From Cryptosporangium minutisporangium (GTDB lineage Bacteria; Actinomycetota; Actinomycetes; Mycobacteriales; Cryptosporangiaceae), in the NCBI RefSeq assembly GCF_039536245.1, contig NZ_BAAAYN010000050.1, positions 150 to 52,127 of the forward strand: a DNA stretch of 51,978 bases. Direction: 5' to 3'. Below the pieces are notes generated by a model, which was not told the origin of the DNA, searched no databases, and saw only the letters and a program-made list of their open reading frames with translations. The first letter of the stretch is position 1. Every line of letters begins with the position of its first letter. The translations under genes were made by a program, and so were the position numbers. Shown piece by piece: positions 6,700 to 14,551 of this stretch.

Positions 6700-8880
6700 T
6701 CAGGCGTCGGCCGCGCGGAGCTCGACGACCATCGCCTGAGCCGGCGCGAGCGTCGGCATCGGCAGCCCGACCGAGCCCAGCACCGCACCGGCCACGACCA
6801 ACGGCTGCCCGGTCCACGGCGGGGCGACCCGCGCGGTGAACCGCGGCTCGCCGAGCTCGGACACCACGCGGACGACGTACTTCCGGTCGGGCGCGAGGCC
6901 GGGCAGCGGCACCCGGCCCGCCTGCGTCGCCGCCGACGTGCTGGTACGGGACCAGACGAACACCGCGTGGCTCCGCTCGGCGTCCACGATGCCGGTGACC
7001 GTGGTGTGCGGGTCGGCGAGGTCGGCGTGGACGACGGTGCCGGACGCGATCAGCGGCCGGATGTTCTTGTGGAACTCGATCCACGACCGCAGCACCGCGA
7101 GCTCGTCCGGGCTGCGTTCGTTGAGGTTCCACTCGACGCCGACGTGGCCGAGGAGCGCGGTCGCCAGGCGGAGCGGCAGGTCGGTGACCCGGCCGGTGGT
7201 GTGCGAGCGGGGCGCGCCCACGTGCATGCCGACCAGCTCGGGCGGCAGTAGCTGCATCGTCCAGCGGTCGATCATCACCCGCTCCACCGGGTCGATGCAG
7301 TCCGAGGCCCAGACCCGGTCCGTCCGCGCGAGGATGCCCAGGTCCACCCGGCCGCCCCCGGACGAGCACGACTCGATCTCCAGGCCCGGGTGGCGCTCCC
7401 GCAGCCGGTCGAGGAGCGCGTAGACCGCCCGTGTCTGCGCGGCCACGCCGGGCCTGCCGTCGACCCGCGAGACCGCCTCGTGCAGCTCCCGGTTGTGGTC
7501 CCACTTCAGGTAGGCGATGTCGTACTCGGTCACCAGGTCGCTGATCGACCGCAGCAGGTACTCGAACGCGTCCGGGTGGGCGACGTTGAGCACGTGCTGG
7601 TGCCGGGACGCGGGGCCGACGCCCGGCGCCGGTGCGAGCAGCCAGTCGGGGTGCGTCCGGGCCAGCTCGGAGTCGAGGTTGACCATCTCGGGCTCGAACC
7701 ACAGGCCGAACTCCAGGCCGCGTGCCCGGACGTGGTCGACCAGCGGCCGCAGGCCCTCCGGCCAGATCACCCGGTCGACGGTCCAGTCGCCGAGCCCGGC
7801 CGAGTCGTTCCGGCGACCGACGAACCAGCCGTCGTCGAGCACGAACCGTTCGACGCCGACCTCGGCGGCGCGGTCGACGAGCTGCAGCAGCGGCTCCAGC
7901 CGGTGGTCGAAGTAGACCGCCTCCCAGGTGTTGACGATGACCGGGCGCGGACGCGCCGGGTGCACGGCGCGGGCCCGGAGGTGGCGGTGGAACCGATCGG
8001 CGATCCCGTCGGCGCCCCGGTCGGACCAGGCGAAGTACGCGGTCGGGGTCCGGTACTCCTCCCCCGGCAGCAACCGGATCTCACCGGCGCGCAGCAGCTC
8101 GCCGCCGCCGAGCACCGCGCGGTACGTACCCGCGCCCTCGGGGAGGCGCTCGACCAGCCACGACGTGTCGCCGCTCCAGGCCACGTGCAGCGCCCACACC
8201 TCACCCGACCGGTTCGCGAAGCCCGCGGTGCCGACCATCTGCACGTGCGGCGAGTCCGCCCCCGGCTTGCCGCGCCGGACGTCGCGCCGGTGGGCGCCGT
8301 CGACGACGGGCAGCCGCTGGGGCTGCCGTTCCCGGGCCCACCGGCCGGTGAAGTCGAGGATCTCGGTGGCCCGCGCCGGCAGCGGCAGCAGCGCCAGCAC
8401 ACCGCCGACGTCGAAGGGCTGCGCCGCGTCGGCGTCGTCGGTCGGGCGCCGCACCGTGTGCCGGACCAGCACCAGACCTTCCGGGGTCAGCTCCACGACC
8501 AGCCCGATCTCCAGGCCGGTGACGTCGTCGACCAGGTCTGCTTCGAGCGTGCCGCCGCCCGCCGGAGCCTCGGTCACCCGCACCGGAGCCGCGAGCCACG
8601 GGCGCGGCGTCGTCCGGCTGCCGGCGAGATGGCCGGCGAAACCGGGCGTACCGGACCACATGTCCCGCTCGGTCGGGAGCAGCGTCAGCCGGCGCGGATC
8701 GTCGGGCGCGTTGTTCGGTACCTCGGTCAGGTCCGTGGCGCGCAGGGCCTCGAGGTCCGCAGCGTCCAGGTCACCCAGGTCGGCGCCCCAGTGCAGCACC
8801 GACGGCACCGGCCCGGTCACGTCCAGGACGAGCGAGACGCCGGCGGCGCGGAGATGCACGGGGAGTTCCTGCGGTGACAT
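6700..8880 (-). CDS. Alpha-galactosidase, glycoside hydrolase family 36
   Basis: This 726-residue retaining alpha-galactosidase cleaves terminal alpha-1,6-galactose from raffinose-type sugars or galactomannan fragments. The layout is typical of GH36: an N-terminal beta-supersandwich (about 1-310), a TIM barrel opening with PRPVIVNTWEAVYFD, and a C-terminal beta domain. The nucleophile motif YLKWDHNR places Asp461, and the acid/base lies in VWASDCID (Asp527). FVLDDGWF and FGLWFEPEMVN are further family signatures. No signal peptide is visible, so it is probably cytosolic, acting on imported oligosaccharides, although no sugar transporter lies beside it. The ATG at 8880 follows GGGAGAG; the frame from 8988 has no ribosome site. 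Confidence 0.93.
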   Translation of the reverse strand: MSPQELPVHLRAAGVSLVLDVTGPVPSVLHWGADLGDLDAADLEALRATDLTEVPNNAPDDPRRLTLLPTERDMWSGTPGFAGHLAGSRTTPRPWLAAPVRVTEAPAGGGTLEADLVDDVTGLEIGLVVELTPEGLVLVRHTVRRPTDDADAAQPFDVGGVLALLPLPARATEILDFTGRWARERQPQRLPVVDGAHRRDVRRGKPGADSPHVQMVGTAGFANRSGEVWALHVAWSGDTSWLVERLPEGAGTYRAVLGGGELLRAGEIRLLPGEEYRTPTAYFAWSDRGADGIADRFHRHLRARAVHPARPRPVIVNTWEAVYFDHRLEPLLQLVDRAAEVGVERFVLDDGWFVGRRNDSAGLGDWTVDRVIWPEGLRPLVDHVRARGLEFGLWFEPEMVNLDSELARTHPDWLLAPAPGVGPASRHQHVLNVAHPDAFEYLLRSISDLVTEYDIAYLKWDHNRELHEAVSRVDGRPGVAAQTRAVYALLDRLRERHPGLEIESCSSGGGRVDLGILARTDRVWASDCIDPVERVMIDRWTMQLLPPELVGMHVGAPRSHTTGRVTDLPLRLATALLGHVGVEWNLNERSPDELAVLRSWIEFHKNIRPLIASGTVVHADLADPHTTVTGIVDAERSHAVFVWSRTSTSAATQAGRVPLPGLAPDRKYVVRVVSELGEPRFTARVAPPWTGQPLVVAGAVLGSVGLPMPTLAPAQAMVVELRAADA

Positions 8881-9012
8881 CGACACTCTCCCAAGGTCAG
8901 TTGGGGCCACGCTATCGCGGTGGTTAACCCGACTCCGAGGCCTAAACGGGCACGTACCGTATCCCACGCCGAGAACCGCGGTGCGCACCGCCCGCCCGGG
9001 TCCGCCGACCGC

Positions 9013-9609
9013 TCAGGACCGGACGGCGTAGCGCTGCACCGTGACCCCGCAGGAGTACGCGGTCGCGTGCACCAGGTGGTAGGTGCGCCGCTTCCCGTCC
9101 GCCGGGAAGACCGGCAGGCCGTCTCCCAGCGCCGTCGGGTTGACCAGCAGGTGCACCTCGTCAACGAGGTCCTCGCGCAGCAACGACTGCACGAACTCCG
9201 AACCGCCCCACGCGATCAGGTCGGTCTTCGCCGCACGCTTGAGCGCGTGGACCTCCTCGCTTAGCGGACGAGTGGCGTAGCGAGTGTTCGGCCAGCCGAT
9301 GTCGCCGCCACCGGACCGGGAGAAAGCCACCTTGTCGGCGTCGACGATCGACTGGGCGAACCTCTGTTGGGGGTTGCCCTTCTGCTGGGCCACCTCGTGC
9401 CAGTGGTCGAGGAAGCCGGGCCCGACCGCCATCTTGCCGCTGAGCAACGCGACGCGGCAGGAGCTGAGGAGCTGCTCGTGGTAGGCCCGGAGTTGTGGAT
9501 CCCATGGCCACTCCTGTTGCCAGTGCCACAGCAGCCATTCCAGGTCGCCGTCCGGCGCTCCCATGTAGCCGTCGAGGGACACCTGGGTCTGCAGGATCAG
9601 CTTCGTCAT
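9013..9609 (-). CDS. Dihydrofolate reductase family protein (RibD C-terminal domain)
   Basis: This 198-residue protein has the RibD_C/DHFR-like fold: it opens with TKLILQTQVSLDGYMGAPDGDLEWL and ends with strand patterns of the family (LIAWGGSEFVQSLLREDLVDEVHLLVNPTALGDG reads as the conserved G-G pyrophosphate loop plus the V-DE motif). Single-domain members in actinobacteria are NADPH-dependent reductases of mostly unknown substrate, not riboflavin enzymes. The ATG at 9609 was chosen because GAGGGGGA lies upstream and the homologous N-terminus begins there. The gene is divergent from a TetR-family regulator with an 85-bp gap, which suggests it is that regulator's target. Confidence 0.85.
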   Translation of the reverse strand: MTKLILQTQVSLDGYMGAPDGDLEWLLWHWQQEWPWDPQLRAYHEQLLSSCRVALLSGKMAVGPGFLDHWHEVAQQKGNPQQRFAQSIVDADKVAFSRSGGGDIGWPNTRYATRPLSEEVHALKRAAKTDLIAWGGSEFVQSLLREDLVDEVHLLVNPTALGDGLPVFPADGKRRTYHLVHATAYSCGVTVQRYAVRS

Positions 9610-9632
9610 CCCTTGCGCGTCCCCCTCGTTCG

Positions 9633-9649
9633 CCGCGGGGAAACCGCGG
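9633..9649. promoter_or_regulatory. Inverted repeat in divergent reductase/TetR promoter
   Basis: CCGCGG-GGAAA-CCGCGG lies between the divergent reductase and TetR genes. It has the size and position of a TetR-family operator that would allow autoregulation and control of the reductase. In such G+C-rich DNA a CCGCGG pair may arise by chance, so the support is modest. Confidence 0.3.
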
Positions 9650-9694
9650 ATCTCGCTCGCTGCGAGGCCCGGCCGGCGGCCTAAGCTCCGGCGC

Positions 9695-10267
9695 ATGCAG
9701 CAGCGAGCGCGGGTGACGCTGGACCGCGTGGTGCGGGCCGGCGTCGACCTGGCCGACGAGACGGGCTTCGACCAGGTGACGCTCTCGGCGATCGCCCGGC
9801 GCCTCCAGGTGACGGTGGCGAGTCTCTACGGGCACGTGCGGAGCTCGCAGGACCTCAAGACGCGGATCGCATTGTTCGCCCTGGAAGAGCTGGCCGACCG
9901 GGGTGCGGCGGCGCTGGCCGGGCGGGCGGGCAAGGACGCCCTGGACGCGCTCTCCGGCGTCTACCGCGACTACGCCCGCGAGTTCCCCGGCCGGTACGAC
10001 GCGGCCCGGATGCGGCTGGATTCGGAGACGGCCGCCGCCAGCGCGGGTCCCCGCCTCGCCGAGCTGACCCGGGCGGTGTTGCGCGGGTACGACCTCGGCG
10101 AGCCGGACCGGACGCACGCGGTCCGGCTGCTGGGCAGCGTCTTCCACGGTTACGTGAGCCTGGAGCTGGCCGGCGGGTTCGACCACAGCGCCCCCGGCCC
10201 CGAGCAGACCTGGCCGCGAATCCTCGACGCGCTCGACGCCCTCCTCCACCACTGGCCTGCGGAGTAA
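9695..10267 (+). CDS. TetR/AcrR family regulator with WHG-type C-terminal domain
   Basis: This 190-residue repressor-type protein has an N-terminal TetR helix-turn-helix (about residues 8-55; the recognition segment is ALRRLQ-like, followed by VTVASLYGHVRSSQDL). The C-terminal portion (ALSGVYRDYAREFPGRYDAARM) matches the WHG-type ligand domain found in many actinobacterial TetRs. It starts at an ATG 85 bp from the divergent RibD_C-type reductase, its most likely target. It is followed by a 321-bp non-coding gap with a repeat array, and the next gene converges on it. Confidence 0.87.
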   Translation: MQQRARVTLDRVVRAGVDLADETGFDQVTLSAIARRLQVTVASLYGHVRSSQDLKTRIALFALEELADRGAAALAGRAGKDALDALSGVYRDYAREFPGRYDAARMRLDSETAAASAGPRLAELTRAVLRGYDLGEPDRTHAVRLLGSVFHGYVSLELAGGFDHSAPGPEQTWPRILDALDALLHHWPAE

Positions 10268-10332
10268 GCCTGCGCGTCCTCGTCCGCTCCCGCGACACCT
10301 ACTGAGGGCCGCCGGGGTCAGGGCGCCGGGTG

Positions 10333-10566
10333 GTTGCCGCCCACTCGGGGCGACGCACGTAGTGGCTGTCGTGGTTTCGGTGCGGCCGGTGCGGTCGTTG
10401 TCGCCCATTCCGGGCGGCACACGCAGTGGTTGTCGCCCATTCCGGGCGGCGCGCACCATGGTTGTCGCCCATTCCGGGCGGCGCGCGCACTGGTTGTCGC
10501 GCTATCCGGACCATGGCACGGGAAGCGCGACAGCCATCTCGGGGGCATCCGGATTCGGCGACAACC
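10333..10566. repeat. Intergenic 32-bp tandem repeat array with inverted end
   Basis: Units begin at 10333, 10365, 10397, 10429, 10461 and 10493, exactly 32 bp apart. The three central copies share GTTGTCGCCCATTCCGGGCGG and differ only in the last ten bases; the outer ones are degenerate. Most units contain a small stem, CGCCC/GGGCG, with a 5-nt loop; the first copy keeps the stem but changes the loop. Two further copies are inverted, with cores at 10525-10534 and 10557-10565, so copy six can pair with the first inverted copy (10-bp arms, one mismatch). The array fills most of the 321-bp gap between two convergent TetR genes. The period is not a multiple of three and no reading frame is supported. 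There are no unique spacers, so it is not CRISPR. Confidence 0.88.
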
Positions 10567-10588
10567 AATCCCCCCGACAGCGGGTCGG

Positions 10589-11224
10589 TCAGGCGCCGCA
10601 GAGGGCGCGGCCGAGGCGGCCGAGCGTCGTGGACAACTCTTCGACCGTCCGCCGGTCGACCTGGGTCCACTGCCGCAGCTGTTCGGCCGAGAGCACCGCG
10701 AGCAGCGCCTCGGCACGCGTGCGGGGGTCCGGGGCGCCCGCGTCGGTCAGCAGCACCTCCACGTGCAGCCGCCAGAACCCGTAGACCGGCTTGGCCAGGC
10801 GCCCGCCCGGTGTGCCGGTCTCCGACAGCAGCACCAGGTCCAGCGACCGGACGGTGTGCTCCACATAGGCCGCGACGAACGCGACGAGCCGCTCCTCCCC
10901 GGGCGCTCCGGGGCCGAGCGGCGGCGGGCCGTGGAGCAGCCGCTCGTGCAGTTGGCGTCCGCGGTCGTCGAGTAGCGCGCCGGCCAGCCCGGCCTTGTCG
11001 ACGAAGCGGCGGTAGACCGTGCCCTTGCCGACCCCGGCCGCGGCGGCCACGTCGTCCATGTTCAGGCCCGCGATCCCCCGCTCGGCGTGCAGGCGGGCGG
11101 CGGCGTCCAGCACTCGTCGCCGGTTCCGGGCGGCGTCCGCACGCTCGGGCACGGGAGCGCCGAGCACCGGCAGATCCCGCCGCCCCGTTGCAGAACCGGA
11201 CTTGAGTCCGCTAATGTCGTCCAT
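10589..11224 (-). CDS. TetR/AcrR family transcriptional regulator
   Basis: This 211-residue regulator carries a helix-turn-helix near residues 30-75 (RRRVLDAAARLHAERG, then VGKGTVYRRF). The C-terminal region with ERLVAFVAAYVEHTV and a terminal TLGRLGRALCGA resembles the TetR_C group with a SbtR-like domain. It is divergent from an NAD-dependent epimerase gene, and two strong palindromes lie at the junction. One palindrome falls inside the first ten codons of the frame as given, so the true start may be a GTG at 11167 or 11152 just before the HTH; the protein would then be 187-192 residues. Autorepression and control of the epimerase are inferred. Confidence 0.88.
   Translation of the reverse strand: MDDISGLKSGSATGRRDLPVLGAPVPERADAARNRRRVLDAAARLHAERGIAGLNMDDVAAAAGVGKGTVYRRFVDKAGLAGALLDDRGRQLHERLLHGPPPLGPGAPGEERLVAFVAAYVEHTVRSLDLVLLSETGTPGGRLAKPVYGFWRLHVEVLLTDAGAPDPRTRAEALLAVLSAEQLRQWTQVDRRTVEELSTTLGRLGRALCGA
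11197..11210. promoter_or_regulatory. TetR operator candidate 1
   Basis: CGGACT-TG-AGTCCG is a perfect inverted repeat with 6-bp arms. It lies inside the 5' end of the TetR reading frame as drawn, which argues for a downstream translation start. Its core GACTTGAGTC recurs at 5420-5429. Confidence 0.6.
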
Positions 11225-11226
11225 AT

Positions 11227-11242
11227 CCGGACTCTAGTCCGG
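11227..11242. promoter_or_regulatory. TetR operator candidate 2
   Basis: CCGGACTC-TAGTCCGG is a near-perfect 16-bp palindrome (7-bp arms around CT) that shares the GGACT...AGTCC pattern with operator 1. The centres are 31 bp apart, close to three helical turns, so two repressor dimers could sit on the same face between the divergent TetR and epimerase genes. Confidence 0.65.
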
Positions 11243-11274
11243 TTACGCGTCACCTCGCTATTCGGGAGCACCTC

Positions 11275-12159
11275 ATGAACGTCCTCGTCCTCGGCGCCAC
11301 CGGCTACATCGGCTCGGCGGTCGTCGACCGGCTGGTTCACGCCGGTCACCGCGTCACCGCCGTCTCCCGCTCGGCCGCTGGCGCCGCGCTGCCGACCGGC
11401 GTCGTCGCCGTCCCCGGCGACCTGCAGGACCCGCAGGCCATCGCCGCGCTGGTCACGGACGACATCGACGCGGTCGTGCACACCGCGGCCCCGCTCGGTG
11501 AGGCCGAGCTACCGCTGATCGACGCGCTGGCCGACGCGCTCGCGGGCAGCGGCCGTCCGCTGCTGTGGACCAGCGGCGTCTGGGTACTGGGCCGGACCGG
11601 TGACACGCCTGCCGACGAGGACTCGCCGGTGGCGCCGATCGCCATCACCGGCCCCCGGGCCCGGATCGAAGCCCGGGTGCTCGCGGCGGCCGAGCGGGAC
11701 GTCCGCGCCGTCGTCGTGCGGCCGGGCGTCGTCCACGGGCGGGGCGTGGGCATCCCGGCGATGCTCGTCGACTGGGCCCGGACGCTGGGCCACGGCCGCT
11801 GGGTCGGCGGGGCCACCAGCCCGCGCTGGCCGCTGGTCGACGTCGAGGACCTCGCCGAGCTCTACGTCCTGGCCAGCACCGGCGCGAGCGCCGGAACCGT
11901 CCTGCACGGCATCGCCGAGCCGGGTGTCCCGGCGGAGGCGCTGGCCCGCGCGGCGGCCACCGGGGCGGGCGTCGAGCCGACCGCGGTGGCGTGGCCCGAG
12001 GCGGAGGCGGCCGCCGACCTCGGTGCGCCGTTCGCCGAGGCGCTCGGACTCGACCAGGTGGTGACCGCGGAGCGCGCCCGGGCGTTGGGCTGGGTGCCGA
12101 CCCGGCCGTCCGCGGTGGACGACCTGGCCACCGGCTCGTACGCGCGGGTGACCGCGTAG
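11275..12159 (+). CDS. NAD-dependent epimerase/dehydratase family protein (atypical SDR)
   Basis: This 294-residue extended or atypical SDR begins MNVLVLGATGYIGSAVVDRL, the dinucleotide-binding GATGYIG motif at residues 7-13. GDLQDPQAIAAL and AVVHTAAPLG follow, as in the NAD-binding Rossmann fold. The active-site Tyr-x-x-x-Lys is not obvious, a common feature of atypical SDRs of the NmrA/epimerase-like class. It sits downstream of two TetR-type palindromes and is the likely target of the divergent TetR. The substrate is unknown. An upstream GGGAGCACCT stretch contains a fair ribosome site. Confidence 0.87.
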   Translation: MNVLVLGATGYIGSAVVDRLVHAGHRVTAVSRSAAGAALPTGVVAVPGDLQDPQAIAALVTDDIDAVVHTAAPLGEAELPLIDALADALAGSGRPLLWTSGVWVLGRTGDTPADEDSPVAPIAITGPRARIEARVLAAAERDVRAVVVRPGVVHGRGVGIPAMLVDWARTLGHGRWVGGATSPRWPLVDVEDLAELYVLASTGASAGTVLHGIAEPGVPAEALARAAATGAGVEPTAVAWPEAEAAADLGAPFAEALGLDQVVTAERARALGWVPTRPSAVDDLATGSYARVTA

Positions 12160-12197
12160 ACCGGAATCACCCGGTCCGGCCGGAGAACCGCGTCCGG

Positions 12198-12932
12198 TCA
12201 GCCGACGTCGGGCAGCCCGAGGAGGTCGGACAGGGCCGTCCGGCCGCTCGGGGTGAGCCGCACGGCCCGCCCGGAGCCGATCCGGGCCACCCACCCGTGG
12301 GCGAAGAACGCCTCGCACACCCGGGCGCCGGCCACGCCCGCGACGTGCTCGCGCCGCTCGGTCCAGTCCAGACAGCCGCGGGCGAGTGGACGGCGGCCGG
12401 AGCGCAGAGCGGCCGGGTCCACGCCGAGGGTCCCGGTCAGCCAGGCGGCCCCGGCGGGGGTGAGCGCGAACCCCGCGGCCCGGTCCAGCAGTCCCGACGT
12501 CTCCATCGCGTCGGTCACCGCGACGCCCAGGCGTCCGGCGAGGTGGTCGTAGCAGGTGCGGCCGCGGCGCAGCGCGGCGTCCGCGGTGACCGCCCGCAGG
12601 CCGCGCACCGGAGTGGCACGGGGTTCGACCCGCGCGGCAAGGTCCTCCAGCAGGTAGGCGACGGACGGATCGGCGAGCTGGACGTACCGGTGGCGTCCCT
12701 GCCGTCGCTCGGCGAGGAGGCCGCCGCCGACCAGGCGGTGCAGGTGCTCGGTCGCGGTGGAGCGGGCCACGCCGGTGTGGGCCGCCAGCTCCGCCGCGGT
12801 CCACGCGCGGCCGTCGAGCAGCGCGAGGCAGATCGCGGCCCGGGTCTCGTCGGCGAGCAGCGTCACGAAGGACGCGAGGTCGCGGGCGGTGGTCACCGCT
12901 TCATTCTGTGCCGTCCACGGTTCGGCGGGCAC
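12198..12932 (-). CDS. ArsR-like winged-helix transcriptional regulator
   Basis: This 244-residue protein has an ArsR/HTH_20 domain near residues 18-95 (LLADETRAAICLALLDGRAWTAAELAAHTGVARSTATEHLHRLVGGGLL reads as the canonical HTH and wing). A second winged-helix-like region follows at the C-terminus (AAGFALTPAGAAWL and RAVRLTPSGRTAL). The GTG at 12932 is used; GTG at 12896 (VTTARDLASF) is an equally possible start. It is divergent from the short P450-like gene, with 29 bp between the starts, so the two almost certainly share control elements. The Cys residues near 127 and 188 could be sensory, but no classic metal motif is evident. Confidence 0.82.
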   Translation of the reverse strand: MPAEPWTAQNEAVTTARDLASFVTLLADETRAAICLALLDGRAWTAAELAAHTGVARSTATEHLHRLVGGGLLAERRQGRHRYVQLADPSVAYLLEDLAARVEPRATPVRGLRAVTADAALRRGRTCYDHLAGRLGVAVTDAMETSGLLDRAAGFALTPAGAAWLTGTLGVDPAALRSGRRPLARGCLDWTERREHVAGVAGARVCEAFFAHGWVARIGSGRAVRLTPSGRTALSDLLGLPDVG

Positions 12933-12961
12933 CGAACGGTCGTGGCCCTAGCGTCGGCGGC

Positions 12962-13639
12962 ATGCAGCAGATCCGGAGCAGCGACGCCGCTGCCGTACTC
13001 ACCGATCCGACCTTCGTGGTACCGCCCGTCGCCGCCGCGACCAGCGGTGTCGCCTGGCTGCGCGCCACCGTCGCCCGGTTCGGCACCGGGGACGCCCACG
13101 CTCGGCGGCGGGCACTGGCCGTCGCGCTGCTGGCGGCGATCCCGCCGGAGTCGCTCCGCGACGCCGCGGCGGACCACCCGGTGGCGGCGCGGACACCGGC
13201 GCTCGGCATCGACGCCCCGGTCGTCGCCCTGGTGGAGGACGTCGCGCAGGCCTACCAGCCGAGCACCGGGGACGAGGGGCGGGCCGACGCGGCCGTCGAG
13301 CGGCTGGTGACGCTCTGCGGCGGCGTCCGTGACGAGACGACCGCCGCGCGCATCGGGCTGCTCGTGCAGGCGTGCCGGGCCACCGCGGACCTGATCGACC
13401 GGTGCCGATCCGCCCCCATCGACGAGGTCCTGCGCGACCGGCCGCCGGCGCCGACGACGAAGCGGCAGGCGCTCGTCGCGGCCCGGGTCGGCGACGTAAC
13501 GATCGAGGCAGGCGAGGTCGTCGCCGTGCCGCTCGCCGGGGACCTGGCGTTCGGCGCCGGCCCACACCGCTGCCCCGGCCGCGCCCACGCACTCGCCCTG
13601 GTCGAGGGAGCCCTCGGCGCCGACGGGGGCGCAGGCTAG
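12962..13639 (+). CDS. Short cytochrome P450-like protein
   Basis: This 225-residue protein is about half a normal P450 (around 400 residues). It keeps a full heme-ligand loop FGAGPHRCPG (pattern FxxGxxxCxG, Cys about 209) preceded by the usual strand, VTIEAGEVVAVPLAGDLAF. It also has an I-helix-like stretch, ARIGLLVQACRATADLI, where the normal AG-x-x-TT motif is altered. The N-terminal substrate-binding half is replaced by an alanine-rich segment, and I see no clear K-helix ExxR. The sequence reads openly with normal codon use, so it looks like a compact family rather than a decayed gene. It is paired with the divergent ArsR-like gene, and its stop shares the four bases CTAG with the convergent XRE gene. 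Confidence 0.75.
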   Translation: MQQIRSSDAAAVLTDPTFVVPPVAAATSGVAWLRATVARFGTGDAHARRRALAVALLAAIPPESLRDAAADHPVAARTPALGIDAPVVALVEDVAQAYQPSTGDEGRADAAVERLVTLCGGVRDETTAARIGLLVQACRATADLIDRCRSAPIDEVLRDRPPAPTTKRQALVAARVGDVTIEAGEVVAVPLAGDLAFGAGPHRCPGRAHALALVEGALGADGGAG

Positions 13640-14472
13640 CCGGTGGTCTGCGGGGCCAGCCGGAGAAGACGCTGCTGGGAGACCGATCGCGGCTCGGTCG
13701 TGAACGTGACCAGCCACTGGTCCGGCTCACCGGCCGACTTCATCACGTCGATGGACGCGACGATCTCCCCGGCCCGCGGGTGACGCAGCCGGGTGACGAG
13801 CGGCGCCCAGTCCGCGACGTGATGCTCCGCCCAGACGCGCCGGAAGTCGGCACTCTCGGCGACGAGTGACGAGACCAGCGCGTCGACGGCCGGGTCGTGC
13901 GGGTAGCGGCCCAGGCACAGCCGCAGGTACGCCGCGTGCTGCCGGGCCAGCCGCTCGCGGTCCTCCCCCTCGACCAACGACCGGAACGGCCCGTCCAGGA
14001 ACACCTGGTGCGGCCAGGTCCGGCGGTCGGGTGGCAGCGCGTCGAGGTCGCCGAAGAGCGCATCGGCGAGGTCGTTGCGGGCGAGGATCGTGCCGAGCCG
14101 GGAGTGCACGAACGCCGGTGCGTGCGCCATGCCCTCGATCAGACAGAGCAGATCGGTGCGCACCTGCTCCGGGCCGGGCTCGCCGGTCGGCCGCGGCGGC
14201 TGGACCAGGTTGCCCAGGTGCTCCCGCTCGTCGGCGGTGAGCCGGAGCACCCGCGCGACCGCGTCGAGGACCTCGCCGGACACGCTTCCCGCGTGGCCCT
14301 GCTCCAGCCGGGTGTAGTGGGTGACGCTGACGCCGGCGAGCTGGGCCAGCTCTTCCCGGCGCAGGCCCGGGACGCGCCGACGCTCGCCGTAGCGGGGCAA
14401 GCCGAGGGCCTCCGGGTGTAACCGGGCCCGCCGCGACCGCAAGAACGTGCTCAACTCCGCACGAGTGTCCAC
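13636..14472 (-). CDS. Helix-turn-helix (XRE) regulator with MmyB-like ligand domain
   Basis: This 278-residue regulator begins at GTG 14472 (MDTRAELSTFLRSRRARL), the standard opening of this actinobacterial family. The XRE helix-turn-helix covers about residues 25-75 (GLRREELAQLAGVSVTHYTRLEQG). The remainder is the MmyB-like domain (PAFVHSRLGTILARNDLADALF, then WAEHHV), thought to bind a small hydrophobic ligand. It is divergent from an MDR-type oxidoreductase, and an inverted repeat at 14481-14503 lies directly before its start, which suggests autoregulation and control of that oxidoreductase. The longer in-frame extension to 14751 would run into the neighbour and is rejected. Confidence 0.88.
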   Translation of the reverse strand: MDTRAELSTFLRSRRARLHPEALGLPRYGERRRVPGLRREELAQLAGVSVTHYTRLEQGHAGSVSGEVLDAVARVLRLTADEREHLGNLVQPPRPTGEPGPEQVRTDLLCLIEGMAHAPAFVHSRLGTILARNDLADALFGDLDALPPDRRTWPHQVFLDGPFRSLVEGEDRERLARQHAAYLRLCLGRYPHDPAVDALVSSLVAESADFRRVWAEHHVADWAPLVTRLRHPRAGEIVASIDVMKSAGEPDQWLVTFTTEPRSVSQQRLLRLAPQTTG

Positions 14473-14480
14473 CGGACCAA

Positions 14481-14503
14481 GGGTAGCCACGGCGTGGGTA
14501 CCC
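14481..14503. promoter_or_regulatory. Operator candidate between XRE regulator and MDR oxidoreductase
   Basis: GGGTAGCCAC-GGC-GTGGGTACCC is an inverted repeat with 10-bp arms and a single mismatch. It occupies the 79-bp divergent gap, 8 bp before the regulator's GTG. Position and symmetry fit a site for the adjacent XRE protein. Confidence 0.5.
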
Positions 14504-14551
14504 AACGCACGGTCCTGGCTGCGAACGGACGCCGATCGCAGGCTGGTCGGC

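Noticed and set aside
10333-10566. Regular repeat spacing suggestive of a CRISPR array
   Set aside because: The 32-bp period is the whole unit; there are no unique spacers between copies, the copies drift, some are inverted and no cas genes are present.
12962-13639. Short P450-like gene as a pseudogene
   Set aside because: The frame is intact, starts cleanly beside its regulator, keeps a perfect heme loop, and shows no internal stops or frameshifts in place of the missing parts.
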